Position numbers and translations under genes: made by a program. Under the pieces are notes generated by a model, which saw only the letters and a program-made list of their open reading frames with translations, searched no databases and was not told the origin of the DNA. This document shows, in pieces, positions 29,051 through 40,754 of a stretch of 41,261 nt of DNA (within the stretch, counting starts at the first letter, position 1; every line of letters starts with the position of its first letter). This stretch comes from Acidocella sp. (lineage in GTDB: Bacteria; Pseudomonadota; Alphaproteobacteria; Acetobacterales; Acetobacteraceae): contig DAIDJU010000154.1 in the NCBI GenBank assembly GCA_027451225.1, positions 1 through 41,261 on the forward strand, written 5' to 3'.

Positions 29051-29099
29051 AGAAAATGCCGCCTTTTTTGTCAAAAAGGCGGCACCCCAAAAACTTTTA
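29051..29099. repeat. dispersed hairpin repeat, copy 2; terminator of gyrB
   Basis: A 12-pair inverted repeat (29057-29068 with 29073-29084) lies between the convergent bioD and gyrB. On the minus strand its stem is followed by a short T-run, so it can end the gyrB transcript. It matches copy 1 at 6761-6809, in the same orientation, over about 41 of 49 bases, including the AGAAAA before and the CC.AAAAAC after the stem. Confidence 0.8.
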
Positions 29100-29109
29100 T
29101 TTGTTTTCC

Positions 29110-31602
<2,493 letters not shown>

Positions 31603-31625
31603 CTAATCCCGCCGCACAAAGAGCC

Positions 31626-32855
31626 TCAGCCGCGCTTTTCCGGCAGCGGCCCAGCACCCACGGCCGCCGCCAGCGCCGCCAGCGCCGTGCGGAACGGCCC
31701 GCGCAGGGCCGCCGCCGGGGTGCCGAGCTGCGTGCTGCGCGGCACGATCCGGGGCAGTTCGGGGATCACCGCATCGAAGCGCAGCCCCATGGTCTGCTCC
31801 ATATAGCTCTGCGCCAGCCCGCCCGGCGCACCGGCCCGGTTGAGCACCAGCAGCGTCCGCGCCCCGCCCGGCAGGCTGGTCAGCCGCTCAAGGTTGCGAA
31901 TGGAGATCATGCTCGGGTCCATGACGATGACGCGCTGCTGCGCGTTGAGCAGCAGGTCCCGGGCAAAGGGCTCCAGCCGCGCCCCGGCATCCGCCACGGC
32001 GAAGTTATAGCGCGCGCGGATGGTCTGGATGAATTTCACCGCGCTCTCATGGTTGTAGTTCACGGCCCGCTCCAGCGGCTCCAGCCCGGCCAGCACATGC
32101 AGCCGGTCGGCGGCGTCCTGCATGCAGCGCTCCACCAGCAGGGTATCCACGCGCTCGGGCGTTTCCAGCACCGCGCTCAGCCCGCTGGCCTGCGGCAGGT
32201 CCAGGTTCAGCCCCACCGTGCCGGTGTTGAGCATGCCATCCAGTAAAGTGGTGTGGCGGTGCAGCTCGGTGGCGATGTACCAGGCCAGATTGGTCGCCAC
32301 GGTCGTGCTCCCCACCCCGCCGCGCGCCCCGGCCACGGCCACCAGCCGCCCGCCGCGCGCGGTGGCCTGCGCCTCGGGCGGGGCGGCGATGAAGGGCAGC
32401 AGGTGGCGCATCACCGCATCGCGCGAGAGCGGCTTGCCCAGATAGTCCCGGATGCCCATGCCCTTGGTCACCATGCGGTAAAAGCTGATCGTCTGCGGCT
32501 TGCCGATGGCCAGCACCACCGTGCCCTCCTGCACCACCTCGGCCAGTTCCATCACCGCGTTCATCGGCTGATCCTCGCCGGAGAGGTCCACCAGCACCAC
32601 CTCCGGCGTGCTGGTGGCCGCTAGGATGTCCAGGCTGGCCCTAAAATCCACCACATGCACCCGGTTATCGCCGGGGATGCGCCCCTCCAGGCATTCGCGC
32701 AGCAGGGCGGCGCTCGGCTCGTCGTTGACAAAGCCCATGAATTTCTCGCGAGCCGGCGCCGATGGGCGCGGCAAGGCCGGCATGGCGAAGGCGTGGCTCC
32801 CCCCTTGCGCCTGGGCGAGGCGGGGCATGGCGAGGGTCCGGCTGTCATCGGGCAT
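31626..32855 (-). CDS. cpaE: CpaE/TadZ-like pilus assembly ATPase
   Basis: A 409-residue MinD/ParA-superfamily protein. A receiver-like domain spans about 38-160 (VVLVDLS, then GIRDYLGKPLSRD). Then comes a P-loop domain with the atypical Walker A AGARGGVGSTTVATNLAW, in which the signature lysines of MinD/ParA are replaced, as in CpaE/TadZ proteins. These localise Flp/Tad pilus machinery to the pole. Later segments (LNLDLPQASGLSAVLETPER, LLVLNRAG) fit the family. The deviant second motif (LLDGMLNTGTVGLNLD, where most have DLDLQFGT) suggests weak or no ATP hydrolysis. No other tad/cpa genes are nearby, so its pilus partners must be elsewhere, or it serves another polar task. Confidence 0.82.
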   Translation of the reverse strand: MPDDSRTLAMPRLAQAQGGSHAFAMPALPRPSAPAREKFMGFVNDEPSAALLRECLEGRIPGDNRVHVVDFRASLDILAATSTPEVVLVDLSGEDQPMNAVMELAEVVQEGTVVLAIGKPQTISFYRMVTKGMGIRDYLGKPLSRDAVMRHLLPFIAAPPEAQATARGGRLVAVAGARGGVGSTTVATNLAWYIATELHRHTTLLDGMLNTGTVGLNLDLPQASGLSAVLETPERVDTLLVERCMQDAADRLHVLAGLEPLERAVNYNHESAVKFIQTIRARYNFAVADAGARLEPFARDLLLNAQQRVIVMDPSMISIRNLERLTSLPGGARTLLVLNRAGAPGGLAQSYMEQTMGLRFDAVIPELPRIVPRSTQLGTPAAALRGPFRTALAALAAAVGAGPLPEKRG

Positions 32856-33046
32856 TGGCGGGAATCCTTGGCTGGAGAGGGCTGGAGGACGTCGCCGGAA
32901 TTTTTCCTGACGCCTCGATCTGCGCAGACAAAGATTGATTCGCCGTTAATGGTTATCGCCTTTCGGGGCAGATATTCTTCCTGCCTTCTTTTCCCGCGGC
33001 GCGGCTTGGCCTATCAGCGCCCCCTCACTCAGGACTTAGGACACAC

Positions 33047-33970
33047 ATGGCTCGGCAAAAGAAAGGCCGCAAACTGGACGGCTGGATCATCCTCGACAAA
33101 CCTCAGGGGATCACCAGCACGCAGGCGCTCAACAAGGTAAAGCGCGCGCTGGACGCGCAGAAGGCGGGCCATGGCGGCACGCTGGACCCGCTGGCCACGG
33201 GCATACTGCCGATCGCGCTGGGTGCCGCCACCAAGACCGTGCCTTATGTGATGGACAGCACCAAGATCTACCATTTCACCATCCGCTTCGGCGAGGCGCG
33301 CGATACCGACGACGCCGAGGGCGAGGTCGTCGCCACCTCCGACGCCCGGCCCACGGATGACGAGATCCGCGCCGCCCTGCCGCAGTTCATCGGCAACATC
33401 ATGCAGGTGCCGCCGGTGTTCTCGGCGCTGAAGATCGACGGCGAGCGCGCCTACGACATGGCCCGCGACGGCCGCCCCCCCGAACTGCCGCCCCGCCCGG
33501 CGCAGGTGGACCGTTTCGAGCTGATCGGCCGCCCGGATGCCGACCATGCGGAGTTCGAGGTGCAGTCCGGCAAGGGGGTGTATATGCGCTCGCTGGCGCG
33601 CGACCTCGCCCGCGCTTGCGGCACGGTGGGGCACATCGCCGTGCTGCGCCGCCTGCGCGTGGGGCCATTCCTGGAAAAAATGGCGGTTCCGCTGGACAAA
33701 TTCCTCGATCCGGCGCATACGCCCGCGTCTCTTGCTGAAACTTTGCTGCCGCTCTCGACCGCGCTGGACGACATCCCGGCTCTGGCCCTGAACGCAGCCG
33801 AGTTCCATGCCCTCTCCCAGGGCCAGGCGATCAGCCTAGTGGACCTGATGGGGCGGATTCCGGAAGCCGCCAACCCCGATGAGGGGCTGGTGCGCATTAC
33901 GGCGGCGGGGCGCGTTGCGGCTCTGGCCCGGCTCTCCGAGGGCTGGCTGAAGCCGGAGCGCTTGTTTTAA
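33047..33970 (+). CDS. truB: tRNA pseudouridine(55) synthase
   Basis: Converts U55 in the T-loop of tRNAs to pseudouridine. The 307 residues show the family core: [39 protein letters not shown] with the catalytic Asp in the TLDPLATG loop, [36 protein letters not shown] and [18 protein letters not shown]-terminal PUA-like extension follows. An AGGA ribosome binding site precedes the ATG. It is followed after 23 bases by rpsO, the usual pair; rbfA and infB are not upstream. Confidence 0.97.
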   Translation: MARQKKGRKLDGWIILDKPQGITSTQALNKVKRALDAQKAGHGGTLDPLATGILPIALGAATKTVPYVMDSTKIYHFTIRFGEARDTDDAEGEVVATSDARPTDDEIRAALPQFIGNIMQVPPVFSALKIDGERAYDMARDGRPPELPPRPAQVDRFELIGRPDADHAEFEVQSGKGVYMRSLARDLARACGTVGHIAVLRRLRVGPFLEKMAVPLDKFLDPAHTPASLAETLLPLSTALDDIPALALNAAEFHALSQGQAISLVDLMGRIPEAANPDEGLVRITAAGRVAALARLSEGWLKPERLF

Positions 33971-33993
33971 CTCTTGTTTTAAGGAACATCCCG

Positions 33994-34263
33994 ATGTCGA
34001 TTACCCCTGAGCGCCGCACCGCGCTGATCGCCGAATACGCCACCGCCGCCAACGACACTGGCAGCCCGGAAGTGCAGGTCGCCCTGCTGTCCGAGCGTAT
34101 CGCCAACCTCACCGAGCACCTGAAGACCCACGCGAAGGACTTCCACTCCCGCCGTGGCCTGCTCGTGCTGGTCGGCCAGCGCCGCTCGCTGCTGGACTAC
34201 CTGAAGCGCAAGAACGTGAAGCGCTACCAGGACCTCATCGGCCGCCTGAACCTGCGCCGCTGA
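33994..34263 (+). CDS. rpsO: 30S ribosomal protein S15
   Basis: A primary 16S rRNA-binding protein of the small subunit platform. The 89 residues have the standard length and sequence, with [41 protein letters not shown] and [17 protein letters not shown]. Translation is often autoregulated through its own leader. A strong terminator follows directly; pnp, usually the next gene, is not here. Confidence 0.98.
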   Translation: MSITPERRTALIAEYATAANDTGSPEVQVALLSERIANLTEHLKTHAKDFHSRRGLLVLVGQRRSLLDYLKRKNVKRYQDLIGRLNLRR

Positions 34264-34276
34264 TCGGATAAAAAGA

Positions 34277-34301
34277 ACGGGGCCTTCGGGTCCCGTTTTT
34301 T
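34277..34301 (+). terminator. rpsO terminator
   Basis: An eight-pair GC-rich stem (34277-34284 with 34289-34296, one G-U pair) closed by a UUCG tetraloop runs straight into a T-tract. It begins 14 bases after the rpsO stop and is a classic intrinsic terminator. Confidence 0.93.
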
Positions 34302-34319
34302 ATTGGCCCCGCCAACAAA

Positions 34320-34349
34320 AAACGCCGCCCGGCATCCCGGACGGCGTTT
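34320..34349 (-). terminator. terminator of the DUF1127 gene
   Basis: A 12-pair stem with one mismatch (34320-34332 with 34337-34349) is followed on the minus strand by a six-base T-run. It lies 24 bases after the stop of the minus-strand DUF1127 gene and back to back with the rpsO terminator. Confidence 0.88.
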
Positions 34350-34373
34350 CTCATTTCTGGCGAGCCGGGGCGC

Positions 34374-34607
34374 TTAGCGCGCGGCGCGGAGCATCTCGTT
34401 GATCCCCTCACGGGTCAGGCCGATATCGGCCAGGCAACGGTCGGAGAGCCGATGCAGCTCCGCCGCCACCGCACGGCGCTCACGCCACGCCCGGAACCGG
34501 TTCACCAGCGTATCATGGCGCTCGGCGCCCATGACGGGAGCCCGACGCGCGAAAACGAGCGCACCCAGCTTGCCCAGGGTGGTGTGGTTATGGATAGTCG
34601 CAGACAT
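34374..34607 (-). CDS. DUF1127 (YjiS-like) small protein
   Basis: A 77-residue basic protein whose C-terminal 40 residues match the DUF1127 domain: RFRAWRERRAVAAELHRLSD, then RCLADIGLTREGINEML. Short DUF1127 proteins are abundant in alphaproteobacteria and some affect RNA turnover and phosphate or stress responses through an Arg-rich RNA-binding surface. The N-terminal 35 residues are not conserved. An AGGTGA site precedes the ATG. It is monocistronic, convergent with rpsO and divergent from the aminopeptidase gene. Confidence 0.88.
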   Translation of the reverse strand: MSATIHNHTTLGKLGALVFARRAPVMGAERHDTLVNRFRAWRERRAVAAELHRLSDRCLADIGLTREGINEMLRAAR

Positions 34608-34777
34608 GATTCACCTGTTTTGTCGAGGAGCGGCCGAGTCACCACGACCCAGCAGCACTCCGCATCTGGAGAGTTTTCGCCCTCCGTGCGCCTGCTTATA
34701 GTGCAGTTTGGCGTTTTTTTGTGCTTCCTTTGCGGCGGTGCAGTATTGCACCATACGCATGTCACAGGGGTTTAACT

Positions 34778-36535
34778 ATGCTGAAAAATCATGGGGATCG
34801 ACTCTATGCCTTGCGAGCGCGCCTCGCCGCCGCGGGGCTTGACGGATTTATCATCCCCCGGGCGGACGAATATCTCGGCGAATACGTGCCCCCCTGCGCC
34901 GAGCGTCTGGCCTGGATCACCGGCTTCACCGGCAGTGCGGGCCTCGCCATCGTGCTGGCGGGAGAAGCGGCGGTGTTCTCCGACGGCCGCTACACGCTCC
35001 AGCTTGAGCAGGAAACCGACCCGGCGCTGTGGCAACGGCTGCACATCATCGAGGACAAGCCGGAAACCTGGCTGCGCCCGAGGGCGGCGGGCAAGCGCAT
35101 CGGCTACGACCCCTGGCTGATCAGCCCGGAGGGGCTGAAGCGCTTCGCCGGGGTGGAACTGGTGCCGGTGGCGGCCAATCCCATCGACGACATCTGGGTC
35201 GACCGCCCCGCCCCGCCTCTGGCCCCGGCGGTGCCGCACCCCGAGCACTACGCGGGCGAGAGTGCTGCGGCCAAACGCGCGCGCCTCGCCGCCGCGCTGC
35301 GCGATGCGGGGCAGGATGCCGCCATCCTCACCGATCCCGCCTCTCTGGCCTGGCTGTTCAACATCCGGGGCGCGGATCTGGAATTCTGCCCCTTCGCCCT
35401 CGGCTACGCCCTGCTGCGCGCGGACTCCACGGCGCTGATCTTCATGGCCCCCGAAAAGGTGACGCCGGCATTGCGCGCGCATCTCGGCCCGGAGGTGACG
35501 CTGCTGGACCGCGCCGCCCTGCCCGGCGAGATCGCGGCGCTGCACGCCAAGACCGTGCGTTTCGACCCCGCCGCCCAGCCCGCCTGGTTCGAAACGGCGC
35601 TGGCCGAGGCCGGGGCGCGCATCGCCCCGGGGCCGGACCCGGTCGCCCTGCCCCGCGCGCTGAAGAACGCCACCGAACAGGCAGGCGCCCGCGCCGCCCA
35701 TCAGCGCGATGGCGTGGCGGTGGTGAAATTTCTCGCCTGGCTGAGCACGGCCACCGGCCAGACCGAAAGCACCGCCGCCGCCAAGCTGCTGACCTTCCGC
35801 GCCGAGGGCGCGTTGTTTAAGGGCGAGAGCTTCCCCGCCATCTCGGGCGCGGGCGAACATGGGGCGATCATCCATTACCGCGTCACGCCTGAAAGCGACC
35901 GCGCCATTCGCCCCAACGAGGTCTACCTCATCGATAGCGGCGGCCAGTATCTGGACGGTACGACGGACATCACCCGCACCATCTGGACCGGCCCCGGCCC
36001 AGCCCCGGAAGAGCTCCGCGCCCATGTCACCCGCGTGCTGGCCGGGCATATCGCGCTGGCCCGCATCGCGTTCCCCGCTGGCGTTGCGGGTGGGCATCTG
36101 GACGTTCTGGCCCGCCAGGAGCTCTGGCGCGCCGGGCTGGATTACGATCACGGCACCGGCCATGGCGTCGGCTCCTATCTCTCGGTGCATGAAGGCCCGG
36201 CCAGCATCTCCCGCGCCGCCAAGCCCGTGCCGCTGGCGGCGGGCATGCTGCTCTCCAACGAGCCGGGCTATTATCTGCCGGGGGCTTACGGCATCCGGCT
36301 GGAGAATCTGGTGCTGGTGCAGCCCGCCATCTTCCCCGGCGCGCGCAAGCCGTTTCTGCGCTTCGAGACCATCACCCTCGCCCCGTTCGACCGCGCGCTG
36401 ATCGAGCCGCGCCTGCTGCCGCGCGAGGCGCGGGACTGGCTCAACGCCTACCACGCGCAGGTGTACGAGGCCCTGGCCCCGGCCCTGGATGAGCCCACCC
36501 GCCTGTGGCTGGAGGAGGCCACCGCTCCCATATAA
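34778..36535 (+). CDS. pepP: aminopeptidase P family protein (M24B metallopeptidase)
   Basis: Cleaves the N-terminal residue from peptides with proline in second position; cytosolic, two metal ions. The 585-residue, three-domain form resembles eukaryotic-type XPNPEP1 enzymes: N-terminal creatinase-like domain (DGFIIPRADEYLGEYVPPCAE, WITGFTGSAG), a second such domain, and the pita-bread domain with metal ligands in YLIDSGGQYLDGTTDITRT, the His of GTGHGVGSYLSVHEGP, the Glu of NEPGYYLPGAYGIRLEN and RFETITLAPFD. An AGGGG site eight bases before the ATG at 34778 fixes the start; an upstream ATG at 34721 lies in the promoter region. Confidence 0.93.
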   Translation: MLKNHGDRLYALRARLAAAGLDGFIIPRADEYLGEYVPPCAERLAWITGFTGSAGLAIVLAGEAAVFSDGRYTLQLEQETDPALWQRLHIIEDKPETWLRPRAAGKRIGYDPWLISPEGLKRFAGVELVPVAANPIDDIWVDRPAPPLAPAVPHPEHYAGESAAAKRARLAAALRDAGQDAAILTDPASLAWLFNIRGADLEFCPFALGYALLRADSTALIFMAPEKVTPALRAHLGPEVTLLDRAALPGEIAALHAKTVRFDPAAQPAWFETALAEAGARIAPGPDPVALPRALKNATEQAGARAAHQRDGVAVVKFLAWLSTATGQTESTAAAKLLTFRAEGALFKGESFPAISGAGEHGAIIHYRVTPESDRAIRPNEVYLIDSGGQYLDGTTDITRTIWTGPGPAPEELRAHVTRVLAGHIALARIAFPAGVAGGHLDVLARQELWRAGLDYDHGTGHGVGSYLSVHEGPASISRAAKPVPLAAGMLLSNEPGYYLPGAYGIRLENLVLVQPAIFPGARKPFLRFETITLAPFDRALIEPRLLPREARDWLNAYHAQVYEALAPALDEPTRLWLEEATAPI

Positions 36536-36610
36536 TGATTGACCGGGCGAAGCGCTGCATTGCAAAATTCCCTTAAGCGAATCGCTGAATTCCAGAAGAA
36601 AGGCCCGACC

Positions 36611-37144
36611 ATGCGCCTGTTCGTCGCCCTCGACCTCCCCTGGGAGATTAAAGAAGAACTCAGCGATCTCACCTGCAATCTGCCCGGGGCGCGCTGGGTG
36701 CCGACGGATAATTTCCACCTCACGCTGCGCTTCATCGGCGAGGCCAACCGGCTCCAGGCCGAGGAGATCGACTTCGCCCTCGCCACTTTGCGCGGGCGCA
36801 GCTTCACCTTCTCGCTCTCCGGGCTTGGCTGGTTCGAGAAGAACGGGCGGGTGAACACGCTGTATGTGGGGGTGGAGCGCAACCAGGATCTGGCCCGGCT
36901 TCAGGCCAAGGTGGAGACGGCGCTGCACCGCTGCGGCCTGGCGCCGGATAAGCGCAAATTCACCCCGCATGTCACGCTGGCGCGCATGGATATGGGCGTC
37001 ACCCCCGCCCTCACCAGCTTCGTGCAGGCGAACAACCTGTACCGCTCCGCGCCCATCCGGGCCGATAACGTCACCTTGTTCAGCTCCTTCCTGGGCAAAG
37101 ACCAGCCGACTTATACGCCGGAAGCCGAATATGCGCTGGGGTAG
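36611..37144 (+). CDS. thpR: RNA 2',3'-cyclic phosphodiesterase (2'-5' RNA ligase family)
   Basis: A 2H phosphoesterase of 177 residues. Both HxTx catalytic motifs are present: HLTLRF near residue 37 and HVTLAR near 120. The start MRLFVALDLPWEIKEEL and the FLGKD segment near the end match ThpR (LigT), which opens 2',3'-cyclic phosphates on RNA and in vitro joins tRNA halves through 2'-5' bonds. The ATG at 36611 has an AAAGG site; an upstream open stretch to 36539 is not supported. It follows pepP by 75 bases. Confidence 0.93.
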   Translation: MRLFVALDLPWEIKEELSDLTCNLPGARWVPTDNFHLTLRFIGEANRLQAEEIDFALATLRGRSFTFSLSGLGWFEKNGRVNTLYVGVERNQDLARLQAKVETALHRCGLAPDKRKFTPHVTLARMDMGVTPALTSFVQANNLYRSAPIRADNVTLFSSFLGKDQPTYTPEAEYALG

Positions 37145-37256
37145 AGCCTTCGGGGAAATCTCCGCGCAGTCATAAAAACTTCACTCTCAGCCTATGATTT
37201 AGCGCAAGGCCCGCATGCGATGATTCCGTTACCAAATCGGCATCGGGAGAATGATC

Positions 37257-39173
37257 GTGACGGTGAAGAGCGAAATTGTCGGGGTGCTGGGCGAGAGCGA
37301 GGTGCTGCTCCCCGGACTGATCAGCGCGGCGCTGGCGGCCAATGACCGGATCAAGCTGCGCCTCTCCCTGATGCAGGATGCCGCCGCCCATGCGCGGGAG
37401 CCCGCCCGTGCGGCGCGGGGTTTCGCGCCCGAGCTGCGCGCCGCCGGGCTGGATGCCGAGATGCCGGAAACAGCGCTCGGCCAAGCCAAGCTGCTGGGGC
37501 CGGATACGCTGTTCCTCCCTGGCGCGGGTGCGCTGCTCGGCGGGTTGCAGGCCGATCTTGCCGCCATGCTCGCCCCGCTCGCCACCGCCGCCACGCCAGA
37601 GGCTTCGGCGCTCGCAGCGCGGGTGCTCGCACTTCAGCCCGCCCTCATTCCCCAGGCGGCGGATGAGATCACGCTCAGCCGCATCTCCGTCCTCACCAGC
37701 GCCAACCGCGAGGGCGAGGACAAATTCCACGTGCTGGTGATGGATCTGCACAAGGCGCTGAACCAGCTCGCCGCCAACACCGCCGCCGAGAACCTGGACG
37801 GCGCGATGGTCCACGGCCTGACCGAGGACGACCGCCACGCCGTGCGCGCCTTCATGCGCGGGCTGCATCGCACCGCGCCTCTGGCCTTCGGGCATCCGGG
37901 CCTTGGCACCACGGCGGTGCATGGGGCGGCGCATCTGACCATCCAGAACGATATCGGCACCACCGACGCCCATGTGCTGGTGGTGCACGTGACGGAGGCG
38001 GACGTCATCGTCACCTACACGGACATCCACCGCCCCCGCGCGAAATTCTTCATCGACATGTTCGTGGGCTGGGATGTGGAGTGGAGCCCGCTCAACCAGC
38101 GTCAGGCCAAGGGGCTGGAGGAGGAGGCGTTCTACCTCATCAATGGCCGCTTCGCCTCGCCGGACGCAGACAGGCGCAACGCGTTCCTCGGCTTTCTCGC
38201 CTCCAGGCTGGTCTTTCTCATCGACTGGAACAAGGCCCGCAAGGCGCTGCAAATCTTCCTCGGCAAGAACGCCGCCATCGGGCTCCTCACCTGGGCGGCG
38301 GCGCATGATCACGGGCATCGCGCCTTCCTCGAACTCGGGGGCGCGGAGCTGGTGTACGACGCCGTGCACCGCGCCGCCTCGGGGCGCATTCGCTATGGCG
38401 AGCGGCTGGATGACGCGCTGGGCGAGACTGACTGCGTGGAGTTCCTGCGCAACGCCCTGCGCGGCACCGCCCAGGGCCTGAGCGCCGGGCGCAGCGCGCG
38501 GCTGATCCGCGACGAGATCCAGGCCGAACTCTCCCGCCGCTTCGAGACCGCCGAGAGCACGGTGTTCACTTTGCTGGTGCGGCATCTCGGCCTCTCGCGC
38601 TGCATTGCCGAGGGCATCGCCGCCTGCCTGGAAACCCCCGCCCCGGCGCTGGACTACGCCCGCCGCGCCAAGGTCATGGAGGCCAAGGCCGACAAGCTCA
38701 CCGCCCAGCTGCGCGAGCTGGCGGCGCGGATGCAGGGTGCCACGATGCTGCGCCAGGTCATCGACCAGGTGGAAAACACCACCGATGCGCTGGAGGACTG
38801 CGCTTATGTGCTCGGGCTGGTGCCCATGAACGGCGAGTGCGCCACCACATTGCTGCTGCCTCTGGCCGAGATCGTGACCGGCGCGCTCTCCGCCATGATC
38901 CGCGCGGTGGAAGCGGCCTCCCGCCTGCCAGAAGGCCAGCGCGCCGACGCCGCCGAGGCGTTGCAAGCCATCGACGCCGTGGTGAGCCTGGAACGCGAGG
39001 CCGACACCGCCCAGCGCGAGGCCTTCGCCGAGTTGATGCGCGCCCCCTGCACCGATGCCCGCGCCCTGGTGCTGCGCCTGGAACTGACCAAGGCGCTGGA
39101 GGGGGCCACCGACCAGCTATCGCACGCCGCCTTCGCCCTGAGAGACCGCGTGCTGGAGGAGCTTTCCGCATGA
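37257..39173 (+). CDS. PhoU-like (DUF47) fusion protein
   Basis: A 638-residue protein in two parts. Residues about 425-635 are a DUF47/PhoU-like helical domain with two copies of the PhoU acidic motif: MEAKADKLTAQL with QVENTTDALED, and LEREADTAQRE with LTKALEGATDQL. These bind metal and phosphate-related partners in PhoU. The first 420 residues, starting VKSEIVGVLGESEVLLPGLI, are unknown to me; they include a beta-rich stretch around 238 (VLVVHVTEADVIVTYTD) and a His-rich stretch AAHDHGHRAF. The ATG at 37251 abuts a GGGAGA site too closely; a GTG at 37257 is seven bases from it, so I start there. It overlaps the next gene by four bases. No phosphate transporter gene is visible. Confidence 0.8.
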   Translation: MTVKSEIVGVLGESEVLLPGLISAALAANDRIKLRLSLMQDAAAHAREPARAARGFAPELRAAGLDAEMPETALGQAKLLGPDTLFLPGAGALLGGLQADLAAMLAPLATAATPEASALAARVLALQPALIPQAADEITLSRISVLTSANREGEDKFHVLVMDLHKALNQLAANTAAENLDGAMVHGLTEDDRHAVRAFMRGLHRTAPLAFGHPGLGTTAVHGAAHLTIQNDIGTTDAHVLVVHVTEADVIVTYTDIHRPRAKFFIDMFVGWDVEWSPLNQRQAKGLEEEAFYLINGRFASPDADRRNAFLGFLASRLVFLIDWNKARKALQIFLGKNAAIGLLTWAAAHDHGHRAFLELGGAELVYDAVHRAASGRIRYGERLDDALGETDCVEFLRNALRGTAQGLSAGRSARLIRDEIQAELSRRFETAESTVFTLLVRHLGLSRCIAEGIAACLETPAPALDYARRAKVMEAKADKLTAQLRELAARMQGATMLRQVIDQVENTTDALEDCAYVLGLVPMNGECATTLLLPLAEIVTGALSAMIRAVEAASRLPEGQRADAAEALQAIDAVVSLEREADTAQREAFAELMRAPCTDARALVLRLELTKALEGATDQLSHAAFALRDRVLEELSA

Positions 39174-40741
39174 GCAAGTTCGCCCCGCTGTTCATCGGCC
39201 TGCCCGGCCACGCCAAGGCCCTGACCAAGGAGGTGGCGGGCAACAAGGCCGCACAGCTCTGGCGGATGAGCCATCTCGGCCTGCCGGTGCCGCCCGCCTT
39301 TGTGCTGCCCGCCACGCTCTGCGCCGCCCTCAACGCCGGCGAGGCCGAGGCCCTGCACGCGCTGGAGCACGGCTTGCGCAAGGGCATCGCCGAGCTGGAG
39401 GCCTTCACCGGCCGGGGCTTTGGCGATGTGCGCGCGCCGCTGCTGGTTTCGGTGCGCTCAGGGGCCGCGCAGTCCATGCCGGGGATGCTGGAGACGATCC
39501 TGGATGTGGGGCTGAACGAGCGCACGCTGCGCGGGCTGATCGGCCTCACCGGCAATCCGCGTCTGGCGTGGGACAGCTTCCGCCGCTTCCTACAAATGTA
39601 CGCCGAGGTGGTGCTGGAAACGCCCAAGACCGGGTTCGAGACCGCGCTGGCCGACATGCTGCACGCTGAAGACGCGGCCAGCGAGGCGGAGCTGGACTCG
39701 GAGGCGCTGGAACGCCTGACCCTGCGCTTCCAGGCACTGGCGGGCGGGGTGCCGGAAGACCCGATGCAGCAGCTGCTTGAGGCCGCGCGCGCCGTGTACC
39801 GCTCCTGGGAGGGCGAGCGCGCCCGCGAATACCGCCGCCTGAACCAGCTTGAGGGACTGACCGGCACGGCGGTGACGGTGCAGTTGATGGTGTTCGGCAA
39901 TGCCGGGCAGAAATCCGGGGCGGGGGTGGCGTTCTCGCGCAACCCGGCCACGGGGGAGCGGGAATTTTATGCCGATTACCTGAGCAACGCCCAGGGCGAG
40001 GATGTGGTGGCGGGCCGCCGCCCCACAGGCGGGGCCGGGGCGCTGGCTCTGCTGCTGCCCGAGGTAGCGCGCGAGTTGGAGGACGGCGCGCATCGCCTGG
40101 AGGATGAATACCGGGACATACAGGACATCGAATTCACCATCGAGCACGGCAAACTCTATTTTCTGCAAACCCGCTCGGCCAAGCGCACCCCGCGCGCGGC
40201 GCTGCGCATTCTGGTGGATTTCGTCGCCGAAGGGCTGCTGACGCCGAAAGAGGCGCTGGCCAGAGCCGAGGCCATCGACCTCGAAGCCGCCCGGGTAACG
40301 CGCTTTGCCGACACGCACCCCCCGCTCGCCACCGCCATACCCGCCGCCCCCGGCGTGGCCAGCGGCCGCGTTGCCTTTACCTCCGAGCGCGCCAAGGTAC
40401 TGGCTGAAAGCGGCGAGAAAGTGATCCTGGTGCGGCACGACACCGCCACCGAGGACGTGGCCGGGTTCGCCGTGGCCTCGGGCATTCTCACCGCCACGGG
40501 CGGGCGCACCGCCCATGCCGCCGTGGTGGCGCGCCAGCTCGGGCGCGTCTGCCTTGTGGGCTGCACGGCGTTGCGCCTGCTGCCCAATGGCGCGGAGCTG
40601 GCGGGGCAGGTTTTCACCGAAGGCGACTGGCTCTCGCTGGATGGTGAAACCGGCGCGGTGACGCTGGGCAAGCGGGAGATCGTCTCCGAGCTTCCCGCCC
40701 GGGAAATGGCCGCCCTGGCCTCCTGGCGCGCTGGACAATAA
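39170..40741 (+). CDS. PPDK-like phosphotransferase lacking the PEP/pyruvate barrel
   Basis: A 523-residue protein matching only the N-terminal two thirds of pyruvate phosphate dikinase. The ATP-grasp part has VSVRSGAAQSMPGMLETILD, RLAWDSFRRFLQMYAEVVL, GVAFSRNPATGEREFY, NAQGEDVVAGRRP and IEFTIEHGKLYFLQTRS. The swivelling domain keeps GGRTAHAAVVARQLG with the phosphorylated His at residue 449. The C-terminal TIM barrel that binds PEP/pyruvate (about 350 residues in full-length PPDK) is absent and the gene ends cleanly in TAA. So it should form a phosphohistidine from ATP, but passes it to an unknown acceptor, perhaps a neighbour's product. It starts by ATGA overlap with the DUF47 gene. Confidence 0.85.
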   Translation: MSKFAPLFIGLPGHAKALTKEVAGNKAAQLWRMSHLGLPVPPAFVLPATLCAALNAGEAEALHALEHGLRKGIAELEAFTGRGFGDVRAPLLVSVRSGAAQSMPGMLETILDVGLNERTLRGLIGLTGNPRLAWDSFRRFLQMYAEVVLETPKTGFETALADMLHAEDAASEAELDSEALERLTLRFQALAGGVPEDPMQQLLEAARAVYRSWEGERAREYRRLNQLEGLTGTAVTVQLMVFGNAGQKSGAGVAFSRNPATGEREFYADYLSNAQGEDVVAGRRPTGGAGALALLLPEVARELEDGAHRLEDEYRDIQDIEFTIEHGKLYFLQTRSAKRTPRAALRILVDFVAEGLLTPKEALARAEAIDLEAARVTRFADTHPPLATAIPAAPGVASGRVAFTSERAKVLAESGEKVILVRHDTATEDVAGFAVASGILTATGGRTAHAAVVARQLGRVCLVGCTALRLLPNGAELAGQVFTEGDWLSLDGETGAVTLGKREIVSELPAREMAALASWRAGQ

Positions 40742-40754
40742 AGAAAGCAGGACT

